A stretch of 64,000 bases of DNA from JACMNW01 sp043721855 (GCA_043721855.1 JAYSPY010000010.1:5152-69151); one strand, 5' to 3'; numbered from the stretch's first letter, positions 41,404-50,660 are shown. Made by a program: numbers and translations. Notes: generated from the sequence alone by a model not told the origin.

Positions 41404-42839
41404 TGTATATCGGGCTCGATCTTGGCACGTCGGGCCTGAAAGGGATTTTGATCGACGATAAACAGTGCGTGCTGGCCGAGGCGACTGCACCGCTGACCGT
41501 CAGCCGTCTGCATGATGGCTGGTCCGAACAGGCCCCAAGCGATTGGATAGCCGCCGCTGAAAGCGTGATGGATGCGCTGTCGGCGCATGGGTTAAGTCGC
41601 GTTCAGGGTATTGGCCTGTCCGGCCAACAGCATGGCGCCACACTGTTGGATGCGGCGGACGAAGTTTTGCGCCCCTGCATGCTGTGGAACGACACCCGAA
41701 GCGCGCAAGAGGCCGCCGATCTTGATGCCGATCCGATGTTCCGGCGCGTGACCGGCAACATCATTTTCCCCGGCTTCACTGCGCCAAAGGTGGATTGGGT
41801 CCGCAACAACGAACCCGCGATTTGGGAAAAAACTGCCAAAATTCTGCTGCCAAAGGATTATCTGCGCCTGTGGCTGACCGGCGATCATGTGGGTGAGATG
41901 TCGGATGCCGCTGGCACCGGGTGGTTTGATACCGGCGCGCGCGACTGGTCGGATGATCTGCTGACCGCGACAGGGCTGTCGCGTGCCCAGATGCCGCGCC
42001 TTGTCGAAGGGTCTGCCGTGTCTGGCACTTTGCGGGCTGCACTTGCGGGCCGCTGGGGCTTGCCATCTGGTGTCGTTGTGGCAGGCGGCGGTGGCGACAA
42101 TGCCGCATCCGGCGTCGGCGTCGGCGTGGTGCGCGCGGGCGAGGCGTTCGTGTCGCTTGGCACATCAGGCGTGTTGTTTGCCGCCAATGATGGCTATAAG
42201 CCCGATCCGGCAACCGCCATTCACACCTTTTGCCACGCGCTGCCCGACACATGGCATCAGATGGGCGTGATCCTGTCGGCAACGGATTCGCTGAATTGGT
42301 ATGCGGGTCTGGTGGGGGAAACTGCCGCCAACCTGACCAAGGGTTTGACCGCGCTGCAAGCGCCGGGCAAGACGCTGTTCCTGCCGTATCTTGGCGGCGA
42401 GCGTACCCCGGTCAATTCCGCAACCGTGCGCGGTGCTTTTGTCGGGCTGGAACATGCCACCGACCGCGCCGCAGGCACCCGCGCGGTGCTGGAAGGGGTC
42501 ACCTTTGCCATCCGTGATTGCCGTGATGCCTTGGCGGCGACGGGCACCAGATTGACCAATCTGATTGCGGTCGGCGGTGGATCACGGTCTGATTATTGGC
42601 TGTCTGCCATTGCAACCGCGCTGAATTGCCCGGTCCTTGTGCCAGCGGCGGGTGATTTTGGCGGTGCTTTCGGTGCGGCACGCCTTGGCATGATGGCCGC
42701 CACTGGCGCAGGCGCTGAAATCGCCACACTTCCCGCCATCGCGCGCCAAATAGACCCTGAACCATCGCTTCTTGCGGCCTTCGATGCAGGCCATGCCCGT
42801 TTCCGCGCCGCCCAAACTGCCATCAAGGATCTGCTATGA
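41403..42839 (+). CDS. xylB: Xylulokinase
   Basis: Phosphorylates D-xylulose to D-xylulose 5-phosphate. The 478-residue FGGY kinase begins MYIGLDLGTSGLKGILIDDK, the phosphate-1 loop. The xylulose-binding segment LSGQQHGATLLDAADEVLRP follows, then MLWNDTRSAQEA, GDNAASGVGVGVV and VSLGTSGVLFA. VGGGSRSDYWLSAIATALNC near the C-terminus is the second FGGY-type signature region. I start at the ATG at 41403, which overlaps the xylG stop by one base; the preceding GTG is in frame. It overlaps xylA by 4 bp. Confidence 0.95.
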   Translation: MYIGLDLGTSGLKGILIDDKQCVLAEATAPLTVSRLHDGWSEQAPSDWIAAAESVMDALSAHGLSRVQGIGLSGQQHGATLLDAADEVLRPCMLWNDTRSAQEAADLDADPMFRRVTGNIIFPGFTAPKVDWVRNNEPAIWEKTAKILLPKDYLRLWLTGDHVGEMSDAAGTGWFDTGARDWSDDLLTATGLSRAQMPRLVEGSAVSGTLRAALAGRWGLPSGVVVAGGGGDNAASGVGVGVVRAGEAFVSLGTSGVLFAANDGYKPDPATAIHTFCHALPDTWHQMGVILSATDSLNWYAGLVGETAANLTKGLTALQAPGKTLFLPYLGGERTPVNSATVRGAFVGLEHATDRAAGTRAVLEGVTFAIRDCRDALAATGTRLTNLIAVGGGSRSDYWLSAIATALNCPVLVPAAGDFGGAFGAARLGMMAATGAGAEIATLPAIARQIDPEPSLLAAFDAGHARFRAAQTAIKDLL

Positions 42840-44137
42840 CTGATTTTTTCAAAGACATTCCCGCCATCAGATACGAAGGCCCGGCCTCCACCAACGAATT
42901 CGCCTTCCGGCATTACAACCCGGATGAGATGATCATGGGCAAGCGCATGGAAGATCACATGCGCTTTGCGGTTGCCTATTGGCATTCGTTCGCGTGGCCG
43001 GGGGGTGATCCGTTCGGCGGGCAGACCTTTGATCGGCCGTGGTTCGGCGACACGATGGACCTTGCTAAGCTGAAAGCAGATGTCGCGTTCGAGATGTTCG
43101 ATATCCTCGGCGCGCCCTTTTATTGCTTTCACGATGCCGATGCGCGGCCCGAAGGGGCAACGTTTGCGGAAAGCAAACGCAACCTAGAGGAAATTGTTGA
43201 TTACCTTGGGGAAAAGCAAACCAACCATAAAACCAAACTGCTGTGGGGCACCGCAAACCTGTTTTCGCACAAACGCTGGATGTCGGGTGCCGCCACCAAC
43301 CCTGATCCCGAAGTGTTCGCCTATGCCGCTGCCACCGTGAAATCCTGCATGGATGCCACGATGAAACTGGGTGGTGCGAACTATGTGCTGTGGGGCGGGC
43401 GCGAAGGGTATGAGACGCTGCTGAACACCGATCTTTCGCGCGAGGCCGAACAGGCGGGCCGGTTCCTGTCGATGGTGGTCGAATACAAATACAAAATGGG
43501 CTTCAAAGGTGCGATCCTGATCGAGCCGAAACCGCAGGAACCCTCCAAACACCAATACGACTATGACGTGGCCACCGTGTTTGGTTTCCTGCAGCGCTTT
43601 GGTCTTGAAAAAGAGGTTCAGGTCAACATCGAACAAGGCCACGCCATTCTTGCGGGGCACAGTTTTGAACATGAAATCGCGCTGGCGTCATCTTTGGGGA
43701 TCTTCGGGTCTATCGACATGAACCGCAATGATTACCAATCCGGCTGGGATACCGACCAGTTCCCGAACAACCACGCCGAAAAAGCCGTCGCTTTCTACGA
43801 GATTCTGCGCGCGGGCGGCTACACCACTGGCGGCACCAATTTTGATGCCAAAGTGCGGCGTCAAAGCCTTGATCCGGCTGATCTGATTCTGGCGCATGTT
43901 GGCGGCATGGATACCTGCGCGCGTGCGATGAAAGCCGCCGCCGCCCTGATGGCCGATGGCAGCATGGAGGCCGCGCGGGCCGCGCGTTACGCAGGCTGGG
44001 ATACGCCCGCCATCAAGGCGATGCTGACCTCGTCGCTGGATGCCATCGCGTCCGATGTGCTGGCAAAAAACATCAACCCACACCCCCGCTCCGGTCGCCA
44101 GGAACGCCTCGAAAACCTGTGGAACCGCTTCGTCTGA
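42836..44137 (+). CDS. xylA: Xylose isomerase (class II)
   Basis: Converts D-xylose to D-xylulose in the cytosol with two divalent metals. At 433 residues it is the long class II type, with the N-terminal insert FRHYNPDEMIMGKRMEDHMR. The active-site His is in FYCFHDADARPEG. YVLWGGREGYETLLNTDL and ILIEPKPQEPSKHQYDYD contain the metal-binding acids and lysine. VNIEQGHAILAGHSFEHEIA and SIDMNRNDYQSGWDTDQFPN complete the set of signatures. It overlaps xylB by ATGA, so it is translated from the same transcript, and lies 76 bp before the reductase gene. Confidence 0.97.
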   Translation: MTDFFKDIPAIRYEGPASTNEFAFRHYNPDEMIMGKRMEDHMRFAVAYWHSFAWPGGDPFGGQTFDRPWFGDTMDLAKLKADVAFEMFDILGAPFYCFHDADARPEGATFAESKRNLEEIVDYLGEKQTNHKTKLLWGTANLFSHKRWMSGAATNPDPEVFAYAAATVKSCMDATMKLGGANYVLWGGREGYETLLNTDLSREAEQAGRFLSMVVEYKYKMGFKGAILIEPKPQEPSKHQYDYDVATVFGFLQRFGLEKEVQVNIEQGHAILAGHSFEHEIALASSLGIFGSIDMNRNDYQSGWDTDQFPNNHAEKAVAFYEILRAGGYTTGGTNFDAKVRRQSLDPADLILAHVGGMDTCARAMKAAAALMADGSMEAARAARYAGWDTPAIKAMLTSSLDAIASDVLAKNINPHPRSGRQERLENLWNRFV

Positions 44138-44147
44138 TCTTGCGGCT

Positions 44148-44171
44148 TCCTTTTCGTCCAAATACTCATAC
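44148..44171. repeat. Short intergenic motif typical of Rhodobacteraceae
   Basis: The sequence TTTTCGTCCAAATACTC (complement GAGTATTTGGACGAAAA) lies just after xylA. From memory, very similar short tracts recur between genes in many Rhodobacteraceae genomes. It occurs only once in this window as far as I can see. Its role is unknown. Confidence 0.4.
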
Positions 44172-44213
44172 GACCGCAGGGCCAATCGCCCCACCGCCAA
44201 AAAGGGCACAAGC

Positions 44214-45245
44214 ATGACCTACCACCCCGCCGAAAACCGCTATGACCGCATGACGTACCGCCGCACGGGCAAGTCCGGCCTGATGCTGCCCGCCATTTCA
44301 CTGGGTCTGTGGCACAATTTTGGCTTTGATACCCCGCATGACACCAAACGCGCCATCTGCCACGCGGCGTTTGATCATGGCATCACGCATTTCGATCTGG
44401 CCAACAACTACGGCCCCCCGGCGGGCAGTGCGGAAACTGCCTTTGGCGAAATTCTGAAAACCGATTTCAAAGACCTGCGCGATGAATTGATCATTTCGTC
44501 AAAAGCCGGCTACCACATGTGGAACGGCCCCTACGGCGAATGGGGGTCGCGCAAATACCTGATCGCGTCCTGTGACCAGTCGCTCAAACGCATGGGCCTT
44601 GATTACGTCGATATCTTCTATTCGCACCGCTTTGATCCCGATACGCCGCTGGAAGAAACCATGGGTGCGTTGGATCACATCGTGCGGTCTGGCCGCGCGC
44701 AATACGTGGGCCTGTCCAGCTATAATTCCGAAAAAACCCGTGAGGCTGTGGCGATCCTGAAATCGCTTGGCACGCCCTGCCTGATCCATCAGCCCAGCTA
44801 TAACATCCTGAACCGCTGGGTGGAAAAAGACGGGCTGCGTGAAACGCTTGCCGATCTTGGTGTTGGCTCCATTGCCTTTACGCCATTGGCGCAAGGCATC
44901 CTGACCCGCAAGTATCTGGGCGGCATTCCAGAGGGCAGCCGTGCGAGCCAAGGCAAAAGCCTTGATCCGGCGGTCATCACCCCGCGTGCTCTTGAATCGG
45001 TCCGCGCGCTGGATGCGATGGCACAGCAGCGTGGCCAAACCCTGGCACAGATGGCATTGGCTTGGGTGTTGCGCGGCGGCATGATCACGACGGCGCTGAT
45101 CGGCGCCTCAAAACCCGAACAGGTGGTCGATTGCGCAGGTGCCATCGCAAACCTTGACTTTACCGCCGAAGAACTTTCGCAGATTGATCACATCTCGTCA
45201 GAAGAGGCGGTTAATCTTTGGGCGCGATCATCGCAGTCTGACTAG
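44214..45245 (+). CDS. Aldo/keto reductase, L-glyceraldehyde 3-phosphate reductase type
   Basis: A 343-residue NADPH-dependent aldo/keto reductase of the YghZ/GPR (AKR14) branch. Family landmarks are MTYRRTGKSGLMLPAISLGL then WHNFGFDT, ITHFDLANNYGPPAGSAETA (with catalytic Asp and Tyr), ELIISSKAGYHMWNGPYGEW (with Lys) and VDIFYSHRFDPDTPLEETM. The E. coli relative detoxifies L-glyceraldehyde 3-phosphate. As last gene of the xylose run it may reduce an aldehyde by-product of triose or pentose metabolism; a direct xylose reductase role is possible but less likely given xylA. AAAGGG precedes the ATG at 44214. Confidence 0.9.
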   Translation: MTYHPAENRYDRMTYRRTGKSGLMLPAISLGLWHNFGFDTPHDTKRAICHAAFDHGITHFDLANNYGPPAGSAETAFGEILKTDFKDLRDELIISSKAGYHMWNGPYGEWGSRKYLIASCDQSLKRMGLDYVDIFYSHRFDPDTPLEETMGALDHIVRSGRAQYVGLSSYNSEKTREAVAILKSLGTPCLIHQPSYNILNRWVEKDGLRETLADLGVGSIAFTPLAQGILTRKYLGGIPEGSRASQGKSLDPAVITPRALESVRALDAMAQQRGQTLAQMALAWVLRGGMITTALIGASKPEQVVDCAGAIANLDFTAEELSQIDHISSEEAVNLWARSSQSD

Positions 45246-45252
45246 AATGACA

Positions 45253-45279
45253 GTTTTCGCCTATTTTTTGGGCGGAAAC
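45253..45279 (+). terminator. Possible terminator after the xyl operon
   Basis: Arms GTTTTCGCC and GGCGGAAAC pair over 9 positions with one G-U, around a T-rich loop, 8 bases after the reductase stop. Only CTTTGC follows, not a long T-run, so termination would be weak or factor-assisted. Confidence 0.45.
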
Positions 45280-45322
45280 CTTTGCAAAATGCAAAGCAGC
45301 CCCTCGATATCTGTGGATATCG
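45280..45322. repeat. Two inverted repeats upstream of the TetR gene
   Basis: CTTTGCA / TGCAAAG with a 3-base spacer (45280-45296) and CGATATC / GATATCG with a 4-base spacer (45305-45322) follow each other closely. Either could be a regulatory site between the xyl operon and the TetR-efflux unit; neither is followed by a T-run. Confidence 0.45.
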
Positions 45323-45375
45323 TTTCGCTGAAACATCTGGGATCTTGACGTTTGGGTCATTGCCTCCAATTGGAT

Positions 45376-45391
45376 GAATGAATGTTCATTC
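45376..45391. promoter_or_regulatory. Candidate TetR operator (perfect palindrome)
   Basis: Arms GAATGAA and TTCATTC with a 2-base spacer form a 16-base perfect palindrome 50 bases before the start of the TetR-family gene. Its form resembles AcrR-type operators rich in GAATG/CATTC. It is the natural site for autoregulation and control of the efflux genes. Confidence 0.65.
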
Positions 45392-45441
45392 TTGCCGCAC
45401 TGCAGCTAACGACTGCAGGACGCTACCGGAGCCACGCCCTG

Positions 45442-46053
45442 ATGACTGCCCCCATCGCCCCAGCCGATTTGCGCAGCGCCATGATTTTGGCGTCGGTACG
45501 GCGTGCCTTCATGGAAAAGGGTTTTGACGGCGCCTCGATGCAGGATCTGGCCCGCGAAGTCGGGATGAGCGTTGGTAATTTCTATCGCTACTTCCCCTCC
45601 AAAGCCGCCATCATCGAAGCGATTATCCTTGGCGATCTTGCTGATCTGGAGCGCGACTTTTTTGACATACTGGGGTCTGCTAACCCGATGCAACGCTTGC
45701 GCGAAACGATCAAAGGGCATGTCGAAAACAATCTGTGTGATGGTGAGGGCCGCCTTTGGGCAGAAATCACGGCTGTGGCGCTTCGCAAACCAGAAATCGC
45801 GGCCATTGTCCGCAAGATGGACATCGCGCTGAACCATCATCTGATGGCGGTATTTTCGATCACCAGCGGGTTGCCGTTGGCCGAAGTGACTCACCGCTTT
45901 TCGGCACATGGTTCACTTGTCAAAATGATGGTCATGGCAAGCGCCATGCAAGCCTGTGACGCGGGCGTTGTGCAGGTTGATCTGACGGCGCTTGTTTTAC
46001 GCACCATAAACCAAACCCTGGACGAAATTCCCCAAATGCCGCTGAAGGGCTGA
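45442..46053 (+). CDS. TetR/AcrR-family repressor of the efflux genes
   Basis: A 203-residue regulator. The N-terminal helix-turn-helix is SVRRAFMEKGFDGASMQDLA then REVGMSVGNFYRYFPSKAAI, a textbook TetR DNA-binding unit. The helical C-terminal part (residues 60-200) should hold the ligand pocket; RLWAEITAVALRKPEIAAIV is in the place of the conserved core helices. The ATG at 45442 has CGGAG upstream; the longer frame from 45382 starts inside the palindrome and does not look like protein. The adaptor gene begins 4 bp after its stop, so it heads a three-gene efflux unit, likely repressing it through the site at 45376-45391. Confidence 0.91.
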   Translation: MTAPIAPADLRSAMILASVRRAFMEKGFDGASMQDLAREVGMSVGNFYRYFPSKAAIIEAIILGDLADLERDFFDILGSANPMQRLRETIKGHVENNLCDGEGRLWAEITAVALRKPEIAAIVRKMDIALNHHLMAVFSITSGLPLAEVTHRFSAHGSLVKMMVMASAMQACDAGVVQVDLTALVLRTINQTLDEIPQMPLKG

Positions 46054-46057
46054 TCCC

Positions 46058-47239
46058 ATGTCAATCTATCGCAGTTTGCTTGTCACTGTTGTTGCGACCT
46101 TGTTTATTCCCGCACCGCTGGCTTTTGCTGAAACCGCCGCACCGGCAGCCGCATCATCCGCCGTTCCCGCGATCACAGTCTCGCCTGTTGCCTTGTTGAT
46201 GTTGCGCGACGAAGTGCGCGTGTCAGGTCTGGTTGGTCCTTTGGAAGAGGTGCAGGTTCAACCCCTTATAGAGGGGCAACCCATCGAAGCGCTGGAAGCC
46301 GATGTTGGCGACCGGGTAATCGCGGGTCAGGTTTTGGCCATGCTGTCATCGACCACGTTGCAACTGCAAAAAAGCCAATTCACCGCGTCGCTTGCAGCAG
46401 CAGGTGCCACGATTGCGCAGGCGCAGGCACAGCTGATTGAAGCCCGGTCTTCTGCGGATGAAGCGCAGCGTGTCAATGACCGCACGATCAAGCTAAAGGC
46501 CCAGGGAACATCGTCGCAAGCAGCAGCTGATCAGTCAAATGCAGCTGCTGTTTCTGCCACGGCGCGGGTGACGGTTGCTGTGCAATCGCTTGAGGCCGCG
46601 CGCGCGCAACTGGCTTTGGCCGAGGCGCAGTTGGCAAATGTTGATTTACAGCTTACCCGGACAAGCGTCGTCGCGCCGGTGTCTGGCGAAGTGGTGGAAC
46701 GAAACGCCCTGCTTGGCGGCATTGCATCCGCGGCGGGGCCCGCTTTGTTCAAGCTGATCCGCGATGGGGCTTTGGAATTGCGTGCCGATGTGGCCGAGGC
46801 TGACCTGGTGCGTCTGGCAGCGGGTCAAACGGCACAAATGGTTGCCGTTGGCACAGCAGAGCCATTGGTCGGGACCGTCCGACTTGTCGAACCTACGATA
46901 GATGCCACATCGCGGCTTGGTCGTGTGCGCATAACGCTGGACAGGCCAGACCTGGTCAGGTCGGGCATGTTTGTTGATGCAGTTGTTTTGATCGCCGCGC
47001 GCAAAACCATTGCGGTGCCTGTGACGGCAGTCGGCTCCAGCGCGGATGGCACAACAGTGATGCGGGTGCGCGACGGCCTTGTCGAACGGGTGCCTGTTGT
47101 GACCGGCATTCGGGATGGCGGCTTGGTTGAAATTACATCGGGCGTGGTTCCGGGTGATCTTATCGTAACCAAGGCTGCGGCCTTTGTGCGCGATGGCGAT
47201 CACATCAATCCGGTTCTGGCGCAGGTTGAAACAAACTAG
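46058..47239 (+). CDS. RND efflux periplasmic adaptor (membrane fusion protein)
   Basis: A 393-residue exported adaptor. The signal MSIYRSLLVTVVATLFIPAP then LAFAE is not lipidated (no lipobox Cys). The order is barrel-sandwich half (PLIEGQPIEALEADVGDRVI, then AGQVLAMLSS), alpha-hairpin coiled coil (about 110-200, SLAAAGATIAQAQAQLIEAR, then LEAARAQLALAEAQLANVDL), second barrel half (VVAPVSGEVVERNALLGGIA), beta-barrel and membrane-proximal domain. It should link the RND pump to an outer-membrane channel. AAGGG precedes the ATG 4 bp after the TetR gene. The outer-membrane factor gene is not in this unit. Confidence 0.93.
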   Translation: MSIYRSLLVTVVATLFIPAPLAFAETAAPAAASSAVPAITVSPVALLMLRDEVRVSGLVGPLEEVQVQPLIEGQPIEALEADVGDRVIAGQVLAMLSSTTLQLQKSQFTASLAAAGATIAQAQAQLIEARSSADEAQRVNDRTIKLKAQGTSSQAAADQSNAAAVSATARVTVAVQSLEAARAQLALAEAQLANVDLQLTRTSVVAPVSGEVVERNALLGGIASAAGPALFKLIRDGALELRADVAEADLVRLAAGQTAQMVAVGTAEPLVGTVRLVEPTIDATSRLGRVRITLDRPDLVRSGMFVDAVVLIAARKTIAVPVTAVGSSADGTTVMRVRDGLVERVPVVTGIRDGGLVEITSGVVPGDLIVTKAAAFVRDGDHINPVLAQVETN

Positions 47240-47251
47240 AGGCATTTGCAG

Positions 47252-50200
47252 ATGAACTTTTCAGCCTGGTCAATCCGCAATCCGATAGCGCCCATATTGG
47301 CATTCATCATTTTGATGGTGATTGGATGGCAATCGTTCAATGGCATGCCGATCACGCGGTTTCCCAATATTGATGTGCCGTTGGTTGCTGTTACGGTCGC
47401 TCAATCTGGTGCGGCCCCGGCAGAGCTTGAAGCGCAGGTTACCAAAAAGATTGAAGACGCGCTGGCCGGATTGACCGGGGTCAAAAATGTAACGTCTACC
47501 GTGACAGATGGCGTTTCAACCACTGCGGCCGAATTCAACATGACGGTGCCAACCGACAAGGCCGTGCAAGACGCCAAGGATGCGATTGACCAGATCCGCG
47601 GCAACCTGCCTGGCGGAGTGGAGACGCCGATCGTCACACGGATTGACGTTGAGGGTCAGGCGATCCTTAGCTATGCCGTATCATCACCCAATATGTCGAT
47701 TGAAGAACTGTCCTGGTTTGTTGACGACAAGATCACACGCAGCCTTCAGGGCCGCCCCGGTGTGGGCCGGGTAGACCGCTATGGCGGTGCAGACCGTGAA
47801 ATTCGGGTCGAACTTGATCCGGTGCGGCTGGACAGTTTCGGGATAACCGCGCAATCGGTCAGCAGCCAGTTAAGCGCCACCAACACCAACCAAGGCGCCG
47901 GTCGCAGCGAAATTGGCACTGGTGAACAGGCGATCCGCACTTTGGGTGATGCATCCACGGTGCGTGGTTTGGCCAGCACCACCATTGCCTTGCCATCGGG
48001 CCGCCATGTGCGGCTGTCTGACCTTGGTCGCGTGCTGGATACCTACGAAGAGCTGCGGTCGTTTTCGCGCTTTAATGGCGAACAGGTTGTGACAATGGCT
48101 GTGTTTCGCGCCAAAGGATCGTCGGAAGTGTCGGTTGCCGAAGTAGTGACCGAGGGCCTGACGACCATCCGCAAGCGGTATCCCGATGTCTTGATCACGC
48201 CGGTTGATGACACCGTGTTCTTTACTTATGGAAACTACGAAGCTGCCCTGACCACCCTTGTCGAAGGTGCCATTCTTGCGATTCTTGTGGTATTTGCCTT
48301 TCTGAAAAACTGGCGTGCCACGTTGATATCAGCGTTGGCTTTGCCGCTGTCAGCGGTTCCTACCTTTTGGGTGATGGACCTGCTTGGTTTTTCGCTAAAC
48401 CTGATCAGCTTTTTGGCGATCACGCTGGCGACGGGCATCTTGGTCGATGATGCGATTGTCGAGATCGAAAATATCGCGCGCCATATCCGAATGGGGAAAA
48501 CGCCTTACCGTGCCGCGATAGAGGCGGCTGATGAAATTGGTTTGGCGGTAATTGCCACCACGTTCACCATCGTCGCGGTTTTCGTGCCGGTGTCGTTCAT
48601 GCCTGGCATACCTGGTCAGTATTTCCGACAATTTGGCCTGACCGTGGCCATTGCCGTGCTGTTCAGTCTTTTGGTGGCCCGCCTGATCACCCCCATGATG
48701 GCAGCCTATTTAATGCGCAGCAAAGATGCCCATGAAGAAGACCAGAAAGATGGTTGGATCATGCGCAGCTATTTGCGATTTGTGAAATCCAGCACCAAAA
48801 CCATCAGGCTGCCGTTCGGCATGAAGCTTGGCAAATATTACATGACGCTGGTCGCGGCTCTTGGTGTGCTTGCTGTGTCAATTTATTTCATGCTGCAGAT
48901 ACCCGGCAGTTTCATTCCGCCGGATGATGTCAGCCGGATTGCCATCAGCGTGGAATTGCCACCCGGATCGACCCTAGCCGATACTGACACCAGCACGAAA
49001 GCCATTGTTGCCAAGATCAAAGACCTTGAAGGGGTTGAAAATGTCTTTGTGCTTGGCGGGGCATCCCCCACGGGTGAGCGTGACATTCGCCGCGCCAGCA
49101 TAACCGTTTTGTTGGCCAAACTTGACCATTCGCTGATCCATAAATTCAGCAATCTTGGCCAGTCGATTCCGTGGATCGGTCCGTACCTGCCCAAGGTTCC
49201 GACTGAAGGCCGAGTGATACCGCAGAACCAGATCGAGGCGACGATTTTTGCTCTATTGGCGGATGTGCCCGATGTGCGTGCATTCAAGCTGAATGACCGG
49301 GGTGAACGGGACATTTCCTTTTCTATCCTGTCGTCGAACGAGGCGGATCTGAATACTGCAGTTGGGCGTCTGGAATCGGCGCTGCGTGGCGATCCGTTGC
49401 TGGCAGGGGTTGCTGCGTCAGGTGCGTTGCCCCGCCCCGAAGTGCAGATCAAACCCCGCCCGGAAGAGGCCGCTCGTCTTGGCATCACGGCGCAACAGAT
49501 TGCCTCTGTTGTGCGGGTCGCTACCATCGGCGATATTGATGCGGCCCTTGCGAAAGTGTCGCTTGATGGTCGCCAGATACCGGTGCGCGTGCGACTGAAT
49601 GATGATGCGCGGGCTGATCTGGGGCGTTTGGCAGCCCTGAAAATCACCACCGCCACGGGGGCCACGGTTCCGCTAAGCGCGGTGGCCGAAATCACCATCG
49701 GCGAGGGTCCAAGCACGGTAGACCGGTTGAACCGCGAACGCCGTGCCACGATAGGGGCCAATTTGCCGGTTGGGGTGGCGCTTGGCACGGCCACTGCGCG
49801 GTTCAAGGAAATTACCGACTCGGTTGAATTGCCCGCATCGGTGCGGGTGGCAGAGGCTGGCGATGCTGAAATTCAGGCAGAGCTGAACGTCAGTTTTGGC
49901 AATGCCATGATCATGGGCCTGATGTTGGTGCTGACTGTGCTGATTTTGCTGTTCAAGTCGGTAATCCAGCCTTTCACCATTCTCTTTTCACTGCCGCTGG
50001 CGATTGGCGGTGTGGCGGCGGCGCTGATTATCACCGGCAATGCGGTATCCATGCCGGTTTTGATTGGCATCTTGATGCTGATGGGGATCGTCACCAAAAA
50101 CGCCATTCTGTTGGTCGATTTCGCGATCGAGATGATGCATCAAGGCATGGGCAGGTTGGAGGCGATCGTTGAGGCTGGCCACAAACGCGCACGTCCCATC

Positions 50201-50572
50201 GTGATGACCTCGATTGCGATGTCTGCGGGCATGTTGCCGTCGGCGATGGGCGCTGGTGAAGGCGGGTCGTTCCGCGCGCCAATGGCCATCGCGGTGATTG
50301 GCGGCATCATCGTGTCGACCGTGCTGAGCCTTGTGATTGTACCGTCGTTCTTCTTGATCATGGACGATATATCGCACGTTCTTGGCTGGATTTTTGGTCG
50401 CTTTATCGGCAAGAAAGAGGCTGAACCAGAGGCACCCGATGCGTCAATACTGGCCGAACGCATCGCCACGGGCCGGGCCGAGTTGAACGCACTGGAAGCG
50501 CGGATCGGTGGGCTAGAGGCGCAGGTTGGGCCAAAACGACCTAAAGCCAGCACGCTGCTTGTGGCAGAATAA
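47252..50572 (+). CDS. RND multidrug efflux pump (AcrB/HAE1-type)
   Basis: A 1106-residue inner-membrane proton-driven pump, a little longer than the usual 1030-1050 because of a C-terminal tail. It opens with FSAWSIRNPIAPILAFIILM, the first helix. Two large periplasmic loops each follow a first helix. The proton-relay helix is FLAITLATGILVDDAIVEIE, with the Asp pair; GMLPSAMGAGEGGSFRAPMA and VLIGILMLMGIVTKNAILLV lie in the second half. The C-terminal 60 residues are charged and helical (ERIATGRAELNALEARIGGL). The ATG at 47252 follows AGAGG; the in-frame TTG two codons earlier is too close to it. It forms the transport unit with the adaptor. Confidence 0.94.
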   Translation: MNFSAWSIRNPIAPILAFIILMVIGWQSFNGMPITRFPNIDVPLVAVTVAQSGAAPAELEAQVTKKIEDALAGLTGVKNVTSTVTDGVSTTAAEFNMTVPTDKAVQDAKDAIDQIRGNLPGGVETPIVTRIDVEGQAILSYAVSSPNMSIEELSWFVDDKITRSLQGRPGVGRVDRYGGADREIRVELDPVRLDSFGITAQSVSSQLSATNTNQGAGRSEIGTGEQAIRTLGDASTVRGLASTTIALPSGRHVRLSDLGRVLDTYEELRSFSRFNGEQVVTMAVFRAKGSSEVSVAEVVTEGLTTIRKRYPDVLITPVDDTVFFTYGNYEAALTTLVEGAILAILVVFAFLKNWRATLISALALPLSAVPTFWVMDLLGFSLNLISFLAITLATGILVDDAIVEIENIARHIRMGKTPYRAAIEAADEIGLAVIATTFTIVAVFVPVSFMPGIPGQYFRQFGLTVAIAVLFSLLVARLITPMMAAYLMRSKDAHEEDQKDGWIMRSYLRFVKSSTKTIRLPFGMKLGKYYMTLVAALGVLAVSIYFMLQIPGSFIPPDDVSRIAISVELPPGSTLADTDTSTKAIVAKIKDLEGVENVFVLGGASPTGERDIRRASITVLLAKLDHSLIHKFSNLGQSIPWIGPYLPKVPTEGRVIPQNQIEATIFALLADVPDVRAFKLNDRGERDISFSILSSNEADLNTAVGRLESALRGDPLLAGVAASGALPRPEVQIKPRPEEAARLGITAQQIASVVRVATIGDIDAALAKVSLDGRQIPVRVRLNDDARADLGRLAALKITTATGATVPLSAVAEITIGEGPSTVDRLNRERRATIGANLPVGVALGTATARFKEITDSVELPASVRVAEAGDAEIQAELNVSFGNAMIMGLMLVLTVLILLFKSVIQPFTILFSLPLAIGGVAAALIITGNAVSMPVLIGILMLMGIVTKNAILLVDFAIEMMHQGMGRLEAIVEAGHKRARPIVMTSIAMSAGMLPSAMGAGEGGSFRAPMAIAVIGGIIVSTVLSLVIVPSFFLIMDDISHVLGWIFGRFIGKKEAEPEAPDASILAERIATGRAELNALEARIGGLEAQVGPKRPKASTLLVAE

Positions 50573-50660
50573 AACGATCTTGCATCTGGCCCGCCAAAGC
50601 CGGATGCATGCTGCCAGAACGGTGCCGTTGAAAACGTAAAGGCACCCCACGGGGAAAGCC

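Noticed and set aside
48883..49806. Minus-strand frame of 307 codons inside the RND pump gene
   Set aside because: Opposite to a well-conserved pump sequence; the translation is low-complexity Ser/Arg-rich and has no ribosome site.
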